A stretch of DNA of 64,000 bases from an uncultured Planococcus sp. (GCA_947502505.1 CANNAE010000002.1:186001-250000), one strand, 5' to 3'. Counted from the first letter of the stretch, positions 6,668 to 15,415 are shown. Notes: generated by a model from the letters alone, not told the origin. Made by a program: numbers and translations.

Positions 6668-8934
6668 TTGAGATTAACCACCATTTCCATATCCCAATAC
6701 AAATCGGAACTGAAACGGTCGTCCTGATGCACTTGCGCAGCCAGTATATTCTCGCCGTCTTTCAAATGGCTTAGAGCTTCTTCACCCAAGTAAATGCGCT
6801 CAATCCGGTCTTCGCTTACGAGATCTTCATCGCTCACTTCTTGCTGATAATCCTCAAAATCGAATTCACCTGTCTCCGGCATGTTGAAACGCAGAATTTC
6901 TTCTCCGTTCAAATACAGGATGACCGCATCATCAACACTGAACTCCACATATCCCAAATCGCCGATCGCTTCGGCTTCTTCAACTTCAAAGCCTGTTCTG
7001 AAATAGGTCAAGGCGATTTTATCAGTCTCATCCCCGCCGTAGCCGATAAGCGTTTCGACAGGGCCGAATTCCGGCCGTTCCTCATCTTCCGGATAGCCTA
7101 GCGGGCCAGGCCCTTGCGCCCAATCGCCATCAGCGAAACCGGCTTTTGCCCAGTCTTTTTTCTGGTCGCTGCCATCGTCTAAATAACGCCATTCACTGCC
7201 CGCTTTGAGCAGTTCGACTTCTTCGTGTTCTATCACCTCGAATTCAATCACATTGCTTGTCCACACTTGATCGCCGTCTTTTACTTCTGCGTAGACTTCA
7301 ATTTTCCCGGGGGCTGCATTTTCTGCCGCTTGGACTTGACCATCTTTTACTTGGATATCCTCACTGCTCATGCGGTATGTGACCGATTCAGGCGAAATAT
7401 CGTATGGCCCTCCTTCGGTATTTTGTCCGGTAAGCTTCAACTCCGCTTGCGGATAGAAGGAATTCTCTTCTGTGGCAAGTACGGTGCTGCTCGCTTCGAG
7501 TTTGACCTTCTCGAGCGCAGGCACGATCGTTTCGATGGACGGGTCTTTGATGATCTCGTATTCGTCGACCCGTTTTTCCGTGTCTGTCCGGTACGTTTCA
7601 AAGCGCAAACGCGTTGGCTCGACTTGAATCGTCATATACGTCGGCACCCCCCATTGTTCGCGCACTGCCGAATACGGTTCGCGTTCGGGCTGCATGCCGT
7701 AAAATTTACTGCCGCTCGCCGTGTTTCCGGTGAGATAGACCGTACCTTCGGGATTGACCGGCGCATCGCCATCCATCATATGATTTCTCAAGGGCTGGAA
7801 ATTTTCCATTTGATAGGTCCTCACATAAGAATGGTCATGCCCCATCAAAACCGCGTCAAACCCGAGTTTATCGATCGTCGGGACGAGCTGGTCTCGCAAA
7901 TTCAGCACCATTTCGCTTTGGGAATGGGCAGCGGCGCTATAAATCGAATGATGGAAGACGAGTATCTTCCATTTCCAGTCTCTGCCGGCGGTCGCTTCAG
8001 CCGTTTCCTCCATAAATTGAACATGTTCTTCCGGATTCAGGCTATTAGAATTCAAATTCATGAACAAGGTATCCCCGTAGGAAAAATAATAATCGCCACC
8101 GGAGTTGTCATAATTGCCGAGTTCCCAGTTTTCATTCGGGACATTGAAATGATAGGCGTAATGGTAAGTATCGTCATGGTTGCCGATGGTGGTCGCCGCC
8201 GGATAATTGCGCAGTGGGTCCGGCGCGAAATATGCCGCGTATTCTTTTTCGGAATAGCGGGCATCGACTTGGTCGCCAGCAGACAGGATAAAGCTCGACT
8301 CCGGGCTGCGCGCGATTGCTTGTTGCAAGGTTTTTTCCCAGCCACGTTGATCTTCTGCGATATTGCCAGATGCCCCGATTTGCGGATCGGCGACCATCAG
8401 GAATTCATAGGAAGTGGGGTCCTGGGTCTTGAAATGAAAAGCTTGCGTCCAGTTGCCGCGGCCGTCCCCCAGACGATACAAATAGTCCGTTTCGTTTTCG
8501 AGCCCGGCAATCACCGCTTCATGGGCAGAATAGCCGTAGGTGGCATTTTTCAATGCGGCATCGATGGTCATTGTAGCGTGTTCCGGGAATTCTTCACTAC
8601 CGGGGGATGCTTTCGCATATTGCACTTGGCCCGCCTGTGCGGTACTCGGTGCATACCAGGAAAAGTTCATCTCCGATTCATCGCTGCCGGGCGCGAACGC
8701 GATATGCGAGGCCAGATATGCATCCTCTTCTTCACTAGTGATGCCCCGGTCCATGAATAACAGCGAACTGGAAAGATGCATTTGAAACGCATTGCGCTGC
8801 CCTTCCATTAAATTCGCGGCCGCGATGTCAAAAGTGCTTGCTGCTGCTTGCCCTTCTCCCAAGTGAAGGGCCGCGCCGCCCGCAATTGCCGCGATAAGCA
8901 AATACCGTCCTGTCTTGCGCCATATGGCCTCCAT
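6664..8934 (-). CDS. Secreted purple acid phosphatase-like metallophosphoesterase
   Basis: The 756-residue protein opens with a signal peptide (hydrophobic residues 11-23, likely cleavage near QAAAS at 29-33). Residues of about 75-170 form a fibronectin-like domain of the purple acid phosphatase N-terminal type. The calcineurin-like phosphoesterase core follows with metal-ligand motifs ADPQIG (182-187), GDQVD (220-224), GNHDD (251-255), VFHHS and GHDHSY. About 270 further residues carry beta-rich sequence, perhaps a Big-type domain and a jelly-roll-like end with a WxxxxGFxDxxW-style repeat (KAGFADGDWAQG). It probably hydrolyses phosphoesters outside the cell. No membrane anchor or sortase signal is visible. 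It is a single-gene unit with RBS GGGGTGGGG. Confidence 0.85.
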   Translation of the reverse strand: MEAIWRKTGRYLLIAAIAGGAALHLGEGQAAASTFDIAAANLMEGQRNAFQMHLSSSLLFMDRGITSEEEDAYLASHIAFAPGSDESEMNFSWYAPSTAQAGQVQYAKASPGSEEFPEHATMTIDAALKNATYGYSAHEAVIAGLENETDYLYRLGDGRGNWTQAFHFKTQDPTSYEFLMVADPQIGASGNIAEDQRGWEKTLQQAIARSPESSFILSAGDQVDARYSEKEYAAYFAPDPLRNYPAATTIGNHDDTYHYAYHFNVPNENWELGNYDNSGGDYYFSYGDTLFMNLNSNSLNPEEHVQFMEETAEATAGRDWKWKILVFHHSIYSAAAHSQSEMVLNLRDQLVPTIDKLGFDAVLMGHDHSYVRTYQMENFQPLRNHMMDGDAPVNPEGTVYLTGNTASGSKFYGMQPEREPYSAVREQWGVPTYMTIQVEPTRLRFETYRTDTEKRVDEYEIIKDPSIETIVPALEKVKLEASSTVLATEENSFYPQAELKLTGQNTEGGPYDISPESVTYRMSSEDIQVKDGQVQAAENAAPGKIEVYAEVKDGDQVWTSNVIEFEVIEHEEVELLKAGSEWRYLDDGSDQKKDWAKAGFADGDWAQGPGPLGYPEDEERPEFGPVETLIGYGGDETDKIALTYFRTGFEVEEAEAIGDLGYVEFSVDDAVILYLNGEEILRFNMPETGEFDFEDYQQEVSDEDLVSEDRIERIYLGEEALSHLKDGENILAAQVHQDDRFSSDLYWDMEMVVNLK

Positions 8935-9169
8935 TTCCCCACCCCTTTATCAATCGCTCTTTGTTTTTCAAATATTCAGTAATCTAATTTTATCATAATT
9001 CTATTGAACTAAAAAGAAATAAAATATGATTACTTGGAACCATTTAGGCGTTCGTTTGACACCTATAACCTTCCCGTGCACAGGAAAATCCATGATTACG
9101 GGCAAATAAAAAAGCTTCTTCCACAGAGCGCATGCCCCATAGAAAAAACTTTACTTGTAGCCAGTTGGC

Positions 9170-9688
9170 TTATTCGACAAACCCAAAATCCCTAAAAGGC
9201 GCAAAGCGAAATTTCACTTCACCGACCACGTCTTGTTTGCGGATAAACCCAAGAACACGGGAATCCGTGCTATTGCCGCGATTATCCCCTAAGACGTAAT
9301 AGCAGTCCGGGGGCACGGAAAACTCACTGGCCAATTGAGGGTCTGCCAATCTGTCTTTCGCGCTTTGATCCAAGTACGGCTCATCCAGCAGTTTACCATT
9401 CAGGACAATCTCTCCATCCGACATCAGGATATGGTCGCCCGGAATGCCGATGACACGCTTGATAAAACGGCTGCCATCAGGCGCGATGAATACGATCGTA
9501 TCGAAGTTGGCGATCGTGGTCGCTTTGCTCAACAACAATTTATCATTTTCATAATAACTTGGCTGCATCGACCCGCCTTCGACGATGACGGGCTCGAATA
9601 GGAATTGCCGGACGCCAAGAATGATGAATGCCGTCAACAGCAGCACTTTCATCCATAACAGCATTTCTTTGACTGGATCTTCGTTCAA
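9170..9688 (-). CDS. sipS: Type I signal peptidase
   Basis: This 172-residue protein has one N-terminal membrane helix (residues 9-29) followed by the extracellular catalytic domain. The nucleophile Ser40 lies in EGGSMQPS and the general base Lys77 in RFIKRVIGIPGD; the box GDNRGNSTDSR is also intact. This serine-lysine dyad enzyme removes signal peptides of exported proteins at the outer membrane face. The length is that of the prokaryotic-type SipS/T/U/V enzymes of Bacilli. Bacilli usually have several paralogues, so the exact orthologue is uncertain. It stands alone between two terminators/promoter regions. Confidence 0.92.
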   Translation of the reverse strand: MNEDPVKEMLLWMKVLLLTAFIILGVRQFLFEPVIVEGGSMQPSYYENDKLLLSKATTIANFDTIVFIAPDGSRFIKRVIGIPGDHILMSDGEIVLNGKLLDEPYLDQSAKDRLADPQLASEFSVPPDCYYVLGDNRGNSTDSRVLGFIRKQDVVGEVKFRFAPFRDFGFVE

Positions 9689-9739
9689 GGTCTCTCCCCC
9701 GCCTCACTTTTTCTATAGTTTACTATAGCGCTTCCCGCC

Positions 9740-9768
9740 TTGCACTCGGAGATTTCTTGCTCGATAAT
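9740..9768 (+). promoter_or_regulatory. Sigma-A promoter for the formamidase-like gene
   Basis: TTGCAC and GATAAT are separated by 17 bases, about 68 bases before the start codon at 9836. Confidence 0.65.
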
Positions 9769-9835
9769 GAAAATATGCGAGTTGAATGAATTATCAGACA
9801 CGCAATTTTGAACTTAATCAAAAGGAGTGGGATAG

Positions 9836-10738
9836 ATGAAGACCTTACCTGCACAAGATGTCATTTACGCGTTTTCCGGCAAACATGAACCGAGCCTGCG
9901 GGCAGCAGCCGGCGATACAGTAAAGATCGACACATTCGATTGTTTCAAGAACCAAATCCAGTCGGCCAGCCAAGAAGTCGCTGGCATCGACTGGGACCAA
10001 GTAAACCCAGCTACAGGGCCAATCTTCGTTGAAGGCGCCGAGGTCGGCGATGTCTTGAAAGTGGAGATCAAAGACCTTGAAATCGGCGAACAGGGCGTCA
10101 TGGTCACAGGGCCGGACCTCGGTGTGATGGGCCACCGGATGGAAGCGATGGAATCGAAAATCATCCCGATCCAAAATGGCAAGGCCGTCTTCAACGACCG
10201 GCTGCAGCTGCCGCTGAATCCCATGATCGGCGTTATCGGTGTCGCACCGGAAGGCGAGCCCGTCTCCTGCGGCACCCCTGGGTCGCATGGCGGCAATATG
10301 GATACGAAGCTGATCACAAAAGGCGCAACGCTTTATTTTCCTGTAGCGGTTAAAGGCGCATTGTTTGCACTCGGTGATTTCCATGCCGCGATGGGCGACG
10401 GGGAAATCAGTGTTTCCGGCATTGAAGTGCCCGGCAGCGCTACCGTCCAATTAGATGTCATCAAAGGCAGCCACCTGAAGCATCCATTGCTTGAAAACGA
10501 AGAGGGCCTGGCGTTTCTCGTATCGGCGATGACTTTAGACGAAGCTGTCTCTACTGCAGTGGAAGAGATGATCGATCTATTGCTCCCCCAATCCGATTTA
10601 TCCGTCAGCGAGATGACTATGCTCATGAGCGCAGCGGGTGAAACGCAGATCAGCCAAGTAGTCGACCCCCTTGTGACGGCCAGATTCTTTGTTCCGCATC
10701 ATGTGTTGCAAGGCTTGGGATTCCATTTATTTTCTTGA
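9836..10738 (+). CDS. Acetamidase/formamidase family protein
   Basis: This 300-residue protein belongs to the FmdA/AmdA family, cytoplasmic amidases that release ammonia from formamide or acetamide. Recognisable segments are the N-terminal PSLRAAAGDTV, NPATGPIFVEGAEVGDVLKVEI, GTPGSHGGNMDTKLITKG and the metal/active-site region ALGDFHAAMGDGEISVSG. It starts at 9836 behind AAGGAGTGGG. It is monocistronic, with its own promoter. No amide transporter or urease-type genes lie nearby, so the physiological substrate is open. Confidence 0.9.
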   Translation: MKTLPAQDVIYAFSGKHEPSLRAAAGDTVKIDTFDCFKNQIQSASQEVAGIDWDQVNPATGPIFVEGAEVGDVLKVEIKDLEIGEQGVMVTGPDLGVMGHRMEAMESKIIPIQNGKAVFNDRLQLPLNPMIGVIGVAPEGEPVSCGTPGSHGGNMDTKLITKGATLYFPVAVKGALFALGDFHAAMGDGEISVSGIEVPGSATVQLDVIKGSHLKHPLLENEEGLAFLVSAMTLDEAVSTAVEEMIDLLLPQSDLSVSEMTMLMSAAGETQISQVVDPLVTARFFVPHHVLQGLGFHLFS

Positions 10739-10792
10739 TATGGTAATTAAAAGGAGATGTAGGGCTATTTATACGTCTAAATCGTCAGACTT

Positions 10793-10821
10793 TTGAGCGC
10801 CGAAAGATTTTATGTTACACT
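10793..10821 (+). promoter_or_regulatory. Sigma-A promoter for the SEC-C protein gene
   Basis: TTGAGC and TACACT are separated by 17 bases and end 25 bases before the start at 10846. Confidence 0.65.
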
Positions 10822-10845
10822 CAAGAAAAAATGTAGGTGATTAGA

Positions 10846-11865
10846 ATGGTAGGAAGAAATGATCCGTGTCCATGTGGCAGCGGAAAGAAATATAAGAAAT
10901 GTCACGGGAAACAACAGACAGTTTCCATCAACGATTTGGTGAACGAAGAGCTGTTCCAAGTCAGACAGCAATTCTTCTCGGAAAACCCAAACCGTGACCA
11001 GCTAACGGATTTCCGCGAGCTCCAACAGGATTGGCAGCCGCGCTTAATGAAATCGATGGCCGAAAACGATGCACAAGCTTTTGTCATCGAAAACTTCTTG
11101 TTCATGCAAAAACCGGAACTATGGCAAAACTTCCTGTCTAAGCAAATCGAACAAACACAGCGCCCAACAACGAAAGAAGTGTTGGAGCAATGGCCAAACT
11201 TCCGTGTATTCCTCGGCCAATTGGTTTCAGGCGATACAGAAAAAGCGGAGTTGAAAGATGCCTTTACTGGCGAAACTTATGTCATGGCCGACCAGCCGCC
11301 GACGGATATGGAAGAAAACCAAGGGCTTCTTGCGATTCTTCTCCCCGATGCACGCGCTGGCGAACAAGGCATCCTGTTCTTGAACGGCTATTTGACGATT
11401 GTCGGCAAATTCGCCCCATTCTTTGAGCAGCTGCAAAAACGCATCGAAGAAAAAGGCGCTTCTGCGAACGAAGCCTATCTTCGCGAGCATTATCTTGAAG
11501 TGGTCGAGCATATCGTCCAGTATTCAACAGGCGCTGTTGAAGAAAGCATCGAGCTTTCTCCTGAACATCAATCAGTGATGGATGAATTGAAAAAACACAT
11601 TGACGAAGCGGACTTCGATGAAGAAACCGTGACGAATGTGACAAGCATCCTCAATAGCTATCTGGTCAGCCAGCAGCCGACCGTCCAGAAACCGGAAGCA
11701 CTTGTTGCCGGCTACTGGCGCTTCCTGCAAGACCACGAATTGATTCAAGGGCCGATGCTTTCCGCAAAAGACTTGAGTGAGAAATTCGGCGTCTCGTCCA
11801 GCACAATCTTGAAACGCTCTAAAGAATTCGGTTCTTATTTTGAAGAACTGCTAGCTAAAAAATAA
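10846..11865 (+). CDS. SEC-C zinc-motif protein of unknown function
   Basis: The 339-residue protein begins directly with a SEC-C metal-binding motif (Cys8, Cys10, Cys19, His20 in [14 protein letters not shown]), the same zinc knuckle found at the end of SecA. The rest is acidic and mostly helical, with a C-terminal segment ([24 protein letters not shown], about residues 305-328) that looks like a helix-turn-helix. SEC-C motifs bind ribosomes or SecB-type partners in other proteins, so an interaction role in protein export or translation can be guessed but is not shown. GTG at 10837 is an alternative start, but ATG at 10846 sits 5 bases after AGGTGA. Confidence 0.8.
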   Translation: MVGRNDPCPCGSGKKYKKCHGKQQTVSINDLVNEELFQVRQQFFSENPNRDQLTDFRELQQDWQPRLMKSMAENDAQAFVIENFLFMQKPELWQNFLSKQIEQTQRPTTKEVLEQWPNFRVFLGQLVSGDTEKAELKDAFTGETYVMADQPPTDMEENQGLLAILLPDARAGEQGILFLNGYLTIVGKFAPFFEQLQKRIEEKGASANEAYLREHYLEVVEHIVQYSTGAVEESIELSPEHQSVMDELKKHIDEADFDEETVTNVTSILNSYLVSQQPTVQKPEALVAGYWRFLQDHELIQGPMLSAKDLSEKFGVSSSTILKRSKEFGSYFEELLAKK

Positions 11866-11871
11866 TAGAGA

Positions 11872-11900
11872 AAAGCACCGGTCCATTCCGGTGCTTTTTT
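11872..11900 (+). terminator. Terminator after the SEC-C gene
   Basis: The stem AAAGCACCGG/CCGGTGCTTT is followed by a T run (11895-11900). Confidence 0.9.
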
Positions 11901-12111
11901 AATCGCCTTTTTTTCTTCTGAAGGTAATCAAGATATACATTAGGATGCCAGAAACCGCGAAGAACAGGTACACACGCCAAAATGGCCCTTCTAGCCAATC
12001 CATCGAGGCAAAACCCAGCCAATTGTTTAATACGGTAATCACGAATAACAGCATGCCCATGAAAAATAGGCCCATGCCCGTAAAACGGAAGAAATTGAGG
12101 ACACCTTCCAT
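11899..12111 (-). CDS. Small two-helix membrane protein, unknown function
   Basis: This 70-residue protein has two hydrophobic helices (about residues 11-31 and 44-63) and ends in a basic FRRKKGD tail, which predicts a cytoplasmic C-terminus. A good ribosome binding site (AAGGGGTGAG) precedes the ATG at 12111, and the stop falls just inside the terminator of the convergent gene. I do not recognise the family. Codon use resembles the neighbouring genes, which supports a real small gene. Confidence 0.7.
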   Translation of the reverse strand: MEGVLNFFRFTGMGLFFMGMLLFVITVLNNWLGFASMDWLEGPFWRVYLFFAVSGILMYILITFRRKKGD

Positions 12112-12225
12112 TTTCTCACCCCTTCTTACTTTTCTTACTCCCCTATTCCCGAATTCACGCTGCTTGAACAGAAATATGGCGAATATAATAAGTTGATTGT
12201 GTTTCTTTCCGCTGCGCTTCTCAGT

Positions 12226-12394
12226 TTATCCACAAAATTCCGTTTCACACGCAGATTTCGAGGGAAAGCCCTTAATAAGTGCGAAAAAACGGCAGTTATG
12301 CACAATATTTAATAAAATTCCGTGGGTTATGTGGGTAAATGTCTAAATTTACAGTCGATTTCTCATGAAAAAGTACTTATCCACATGTTGATAA
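12226..12394. promoter_or_regulatory. Cluster of DnaA boxes in the 325-bp gap upstream of the DUF421 gene
   Basis: The AT-rich gap 12112-12436 contains three boxes matching TTATNCACA exactly on the plus strand (12226-12234, 12296-12304, 12377-12385). Two one-mismatch boxes lie on the minus strand (TTACCCACA 12330-12338; TTATCAACA 12386-12394). The last two boxes abut head to head as TTATCCACATGTTGATAA. No gene for DnaA or DnaN is nearby, so this is not a canonical oriC but resembles the DnaA-box clusters scattered on Bacillus chromosomes. It may regulate the downstream gene or titrate DnaA. Confidence 0.75.
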
Positions 12395-12436
12395 GAAAAT
12401 CTTATCTTTCCGCATTCCAAAAGGAGGAACAGCGAC

Positions 12437-12955
12437 ATGTTTGAAATCACCTGGGATAGTTTTTTCCGGATCGTCACGGTAGGCGTTCTCGCGTATATTG
12501 GTTTATTGGTGTTTTTAAGAACCTCAGGAAAACGCACGTTGACGAAACTTAACGCTTTCGACCTGGTCGTAACCGTTGCGCTCGGCTCTACTTTGGCGAC
12601 GATTCTCCTCGACAGCAAACTGAGCTTATGGGAAGGCCTTACTGCATTTGCCGTGCTGATCGCCTTGCAGTACTTGATCACTTTCACGGCAGTACGTTCG
12701 AAAAGCTTCAATAAGCTGATCAAATCAGAACCACGGCTATTGTTTTCAGAAGGTGAATTTTTGGAGCAGGCCATGCGCGATGAACGCATCAAGGATATTG
12801 AAGTCATGCAGGCGGTGCGCAATTCAGGAGAAGGCGACATGCAGAATATCAAAGCCGTCATCCTTGAGACTGACGGCAGCATGTCAGTCATCACCAACCA
12901 AACAGGCAGTGCGCTTGCCAATGTCAAAGAGAACGTAAAAAAGGATCCCTTATAG
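12437..12955 (+). CDS. DUF421 membrane protein (YetF/YcaP type)
   Basis: The 172-residue protein has three N-terminal membrane segments (about residues 10-28, 40-60 and 66-88), followed by a soluble alpha/beta domain. The segments FLRTSGKRTLTKLNAFDLVVTVALGS and SEPRLLFSEGEFLEQAMRDERI are typical of DUF421 proteins such as Bacillus YetF and YdfR-type proteins, some of which are spore or stress related; biochemical function is unknown. It is shorter than the four-domain family members (about 220-290 aa). AAGGAGG precedes the ATG. The upstream region holds a DnaA-box cluster. Confidence 0.85.
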   Translation: MFEITWDSFFRIVTVGVLAYIGLLVFLRTSGKRTLTKLNAFDLVVTVALGSTLATILLDSKLSLWEGLTAFAVLIALQYLITFTAVRSKSFNKLIKSEPRLLFSEGEFLEQAMRDERIKDIEVMQAVRNSGEGDMQNIKAVILETDGSMSVITNQTGSALANVKENVKKDPL

Positions 12956-12966
12956 GATCCTTTTTT
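12937..12966. terminator. Bidirectional terminator between the DUF421 and thioesterase genes
   Basis: A perfect 12-bp stem (AAAAAAGGATCC/GGATCCTTTTTT) spans the DUF421 stop codon and the end of the convergent thioesterase gene. Confidence 0.9.
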
Positions 12967-13441
12967 ATCTAGGCGTTTTTGCGCGTTGTTTGCGGTGTTC
13001 CCGGCGCGCTGGTGCTGATTCGAAAAACAGCTTCTCGCCTGCCGTCTCAGGATAGACAGCCGGAACCGGCGTCGGCTTCCCGTCATCGCCGATCGCGACC
13101 AAAGTCAAAAACGATTCGGTCGTCAAACGCTCTTCCCCGGTTTCCAGGTTCTTCGATTTGACGCGTACATACACTTCCATCGAAGTTCTGCCGGTTGAGG
13201 TAACGTTCGCCTCCAATTCCAGGACGTCGCCGACTTTAGCAGACGACAAAAAATCTACCGAATCGATAGATGCCGTGACCACAATGTGGCGGCTCGCATG
13301 CTTCATTGCCGAGATTCCGGCAATTTCATCGATATAGGCGAGCACTTTTCCGCCGAAAATCGATTCCATATGATTGGTATCTGGCGGCAACACCAGCTTT
13401 GTCTGTATCGTGCGTGATTCACGCATAGGTCTCGCTTCCAT
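12965..13441 (-). CDS. Hotdog-fold acyl-CoA thioesterase (YkhA type)
   Basis: This 158-residue single-hotdog enzyme resembles Bacillus YkhA and the YciA/BACH group of acyl-CoA hydrolases. The hallmark LPPDTNHMESIFGGKVLAYIDEIAGISAMKHA is at residues 18-50, with Asn23 and Asp38 in the expected catalytic positions; VDFLSSAKVGDVLELEANV follows. The C-terminal 25 residues are basic and probably disordered. It likely hydrolyses fatty acyl-CoA to free acid and CoA. The start at 13441 has AAGGAGGAG. A promoter shared with the divergent acetyltransferase gene should lie in 13442-13577. Confidence 0.88.
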   Translation of the reverse strand: MEARPMRESRTIQTKLVLPPDTNHMESIFGGKVLAYIDEIAGISAMKHASRHIVVTASIDSVDFLSSAKVGDVLELEANVTSTGRTSMEVYVRVKSKNLETGEERLTTESFLTLVAIGDDGKPTPVPAVYPETAGEKLFFESAPARREHRKQRAKTPR

Positions 13442-13577
13442 ACATACTCCTCCTTATCTTCATTACGGCTATTCCCGTTGCAGAAAAAATTCAATCCGAA
13501 ACAAGTTTACACTATTTAAAAAACAAAAACCGGCATACCGCCTTATGGTAAAGTGGAAAAAAGGAGGAACTGCACCG

Positions 13578-14396
13578 ATGTCTGATCTTTTTCAAATTCT
13601 AAATACCCCCGATTTCCAATCCAAGGATTCACTGAAGCAACAATTACTCGAACTGGGAATTGCAGCCGGTGACCATTTAATCGTCCATTCTTCATTAAAG
13701 TCGATCGGCTGGGTTGCCGGAGGCGCGCAGGCTGTTGTTGAAGCATTGTTGGAAGTCCTGACTCCTGAAGGTACACTAGTCATGCCTTCACAATCTGCCG
13801 ACAATTCCGACCCCAGTTACTGGATGGCTCCGCCGATCCCTGAGAATTGGCATCAGCCGACACGTGACCATATGCCGGCATACGACCCTGCCCTGACGAA
13901 TATGCGGGGCATGGGAAAAATACCGGAATGCCTTCATCGCCATCCGGCCACGATCCGCAGCCCTCATCCGAGCCATTCATTTATCGCCTGGGGCCGGTTT
14001 GCTGCTGAGTGGATGGCAGAGCAGCCGCTCGAAGATTCGTTTGGCCCTGCGTCGCCGCTTGGGAAAATGATGGGCCATCCGGTTAAGATCCTGTTGATCG
14101 GCACAGGGTTTGATTCGTGCACGGCGCTTCATTATGCGGAATTCATCCAGCCGGACCGCAGCCATTCCCCTCAAGGCGCAGCGATGTACGTAAACGGCGT
14201 GCGGCAATGGGCCACCTATAATTGCGTCGATATGGATTCAGACCGCTTTCCTGAAATCGCCAAAGACTTTCCAGGCATTATTGCCAAAGGAGTCCTGGGG
14301 CAAGCCGAAACCCAGCTCACCGACATGCGCCCGCTTGTGGAATTCGCGTCGGCCTGGCTCCAACGAACCCCCGCGCCCCGCGAACAAGAAAACTAA
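13578..14396 (+). CDS. Aminoglycoside N3-acetyltransferase family protein (YokD type)
   Basis: The 272-residue protein belongs to the antibiotic N-acetyltransferase (AAC(3)) family. Characteristic segments are DHLIVHSSLKSIGWVAGGAQAVVEALLEVLTPEGTLVMP, the DPALTNMRGMGKIPECLHRHP region, RSPHPSHSFIAWG with the conserved His pair, and LLIGTGFDSCTALHYAE. Family members acetylate the 3-amino group of 2-deoxystreptamine aminoglycosides using acetyl-CoA, but chromosomal YokD-like members often have no demonstrated resistance role. The length equals YokD. The frame is open far upstream, but ATG at 13578 has AAGGAGG ten bases before and is the only start with a proper site. It is a single gene followed by a very strong terminator. 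Confidence 0.87.
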   Translation: MSDLFQILNTPDFQSKDSLKQQLLELGIAAGDHLIVHSSLKSIGWVAGGAQAVVEALLEVLTPEGTLVMPSQSADNSDPSYWMAPPIPENWHQPTRDHMPAYDPALTNMRGMGKIPECLHRHPATIRSPHPSHSFIAWGRFAAEWMAEQPLEDSFGPASPLGKMMGHPVKILLIGTGFDSCTALHYAEFIQPDRSHSPQGAAMYVNGVRQWATYNCVDMDSDRFPEIAKDFPGIIAKGVLGQAETQLTDMRPLVEFASAWLQRTPAPREQEN

Positions 14397-14400
14397 ACAG

Positions 14401-14446
14401 AACAGGCTGAAACGGCAAATAATCTGCCGTTTCAGCCTGTTTTTTT
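14401..14446 (+). terminator. Strong terminator after the acetyltransferase gene
   Basis: A perfect 17-bp stem (14401-14417 with 14425-14441) is followed by TTTTTT. Confidence 0.95.
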
Positions 14447-14469
14447 CAGCATGCGCCCGGTTGGCACAT

Positions 14470-15057
14470 TCAAGTGATGATTTCCGAAAGTAACGCTTCC
14501 AACCGCTCATTGTCTTTATTAAAAGAATCCACAAACGCATTGATGATATGAGCGGGTTCTTCTATCTTCGACCAGTCCAGCGAATACCCGGCATTCAAGG
14601 CGAGCTGGCGGGCAAATTCCCGCACCGTCCTGCCATTGCCTTCACGAAAAGGATGCAGGGCATTCAATTCCGCCAAGTAATGGGCAAGACGCTGGATGAA
14701 CACGTCTTTTCTCAAGCCTTTCAAATATTCCTCTTCAGCCAATTCACTGAAAAGCTGTTTTAACTGGGTTGCCAGATGTTTCGGATGGGCAAAGGTTGAA
14801 CTTCCTTTTGACGTCATTTCCTCTCGCAGCTTTCCTGCAAATGGGTAGACATCTTGCAGCAAGCGGCGATGGATATCGACGAATACCGATAAATCAGTTG
14901 GGTCTTGCGGCTTTTTCAATTGCAACTCCGATAAGCGATAAAGCGCATAGACCGTTTCCAATTCCTTCAGCCTGTCCTCATCCCGTATATCGAAAGCATT
15001 CACCAGTACGTCTGTTCCAGGGTAACAGTACATGGACGCGTGCTGGTATTTAGACAT
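14470..15057 (-). CDS. fic: Fic-domain AMP-transferase toxin
   Basis: This 195-residue Fic/DOC protein carries the complete catalytic motif HPFREGNGRTVR at residues 135-146, with the catalytic His135, the acidic Glu139 and the GNGR anion hole. Fic enzymes transfer AMP from ATP to hydroxyl side chains of targets such as DNA gyrase or topoisomerase IV in toxin examples. No inhibitory (S/T)xxxE(G/N) helix is evident at either end of the protein, so it should be a class I Fic that needs a separate antitoxin. One is encoded immediately upstream with an 8-base overlap. The ATG at 15057 overlaps the antitoxin stop (ATGTCTAA), which indicates translational coupling. The end lies near the acetyltransferase terminator. 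Confidence 0.92.
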   Translation of the reverse strand: MSKYQHASMYCYPGTDVLVNAFDIRDEDRLKELETVYALYRLSELQLKKPQDPTDLSVFVDIHRRLLQDVYPFAGKLREEMTSKGSSTFAHPKHLATQLKQLFSELAEEEYLKGLRKDVFIQRLAHYLAELNALHPFREGNGRTVREFARQLALNAGYSLDWSKIEEPAHIINAFVDSFNKDNERLEALLSEIIT

Positions 15058-15238
15058 CGAACCGTGCTTTGATGGCCTGGTGGAATTGAGCTTCCGTTCG
15101 TTCTCCAGTCAAGACAGAACGGACAAAATTCCGGTCTTCATGGGTCACATCAAACCCTTCCGTTACAAGAGAGTGTGCGGCGCAGGAAATCGCGTGATTT
15201 GCTTGTTCATGGGATACCCGGTTAGCTAAATTCGTCAC
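15050..15238 (-). CDS. Fic antitoxin, VbhA-like
   Basis: The small protein (62 residues from GTG at 15238; GTG at 15250 would give 66) lies directly upstream of the Fic gene. It contains SLVTEG, which fits the class I antitoxin inhibition motif (S/T)xxxE(G/N); in VbhA-type antitoxins the Glu of this helix contacts the Fic ATP pocket and blocks AMP transfer. A later segment (VRSVLTGERTEAQFHQAIK) matches the second helix of VbhA-like domains in style. I prefer GTG 15238 because AAAGGTGG lies 8 bases before it. Assignment combines motif and position; the sequence is otherwise too short for certainty. Confidence 0.8.
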   Translation of the reverse strand: MTNLANRVSHEQANHAISCAAHSLVTEGFDVTHEDRNFVRSVLTGERTEAQFHQAIKARFDV

Positions 15239-15382
15239 GTGGATGACCACCTTTCATTCTGCTATTATACCATTTTAGGGCCTGTGTTTCCACGATTCCC
15301 CCTCTTTTGAAGCTGATGCATCAGCACTGAAGATGCTTTTTCGCGCTATTACTTTCCGTGTTTTTAACGGCGATGCACATAA

Positions 15383-15411
15383 AAATCCCGGACGCTGTGC
15401 ATCCGGGATTT
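15383..15411 (-). terminator. Terminator of the aldehyde dehydrogenase-DUF779 operon
   Basis: The stem AAATCCCGGA/TCCGGGATTT is followed on the minus strand by T residues. The rest of the 165-base gap 15251-15415 shows no gene. Confidence 0.85.
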
Positions 15412-15415
15412 CTGT

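Noticed and set aside
7225..8760. A 511-codon open frame on the plus strand inside the phosphoesterase gene
   Set aside because: It is antisense to a well-supported gene with clear catalytic motifs, has no family resemblance, and is explained by GC-rich codon bias.
12226..12394. Chromosomal origin oriC
   Set aside because: The boxes are convincing but dnaA, dnaN, rpmH and an obvious unwinding element are absent from the flanks.
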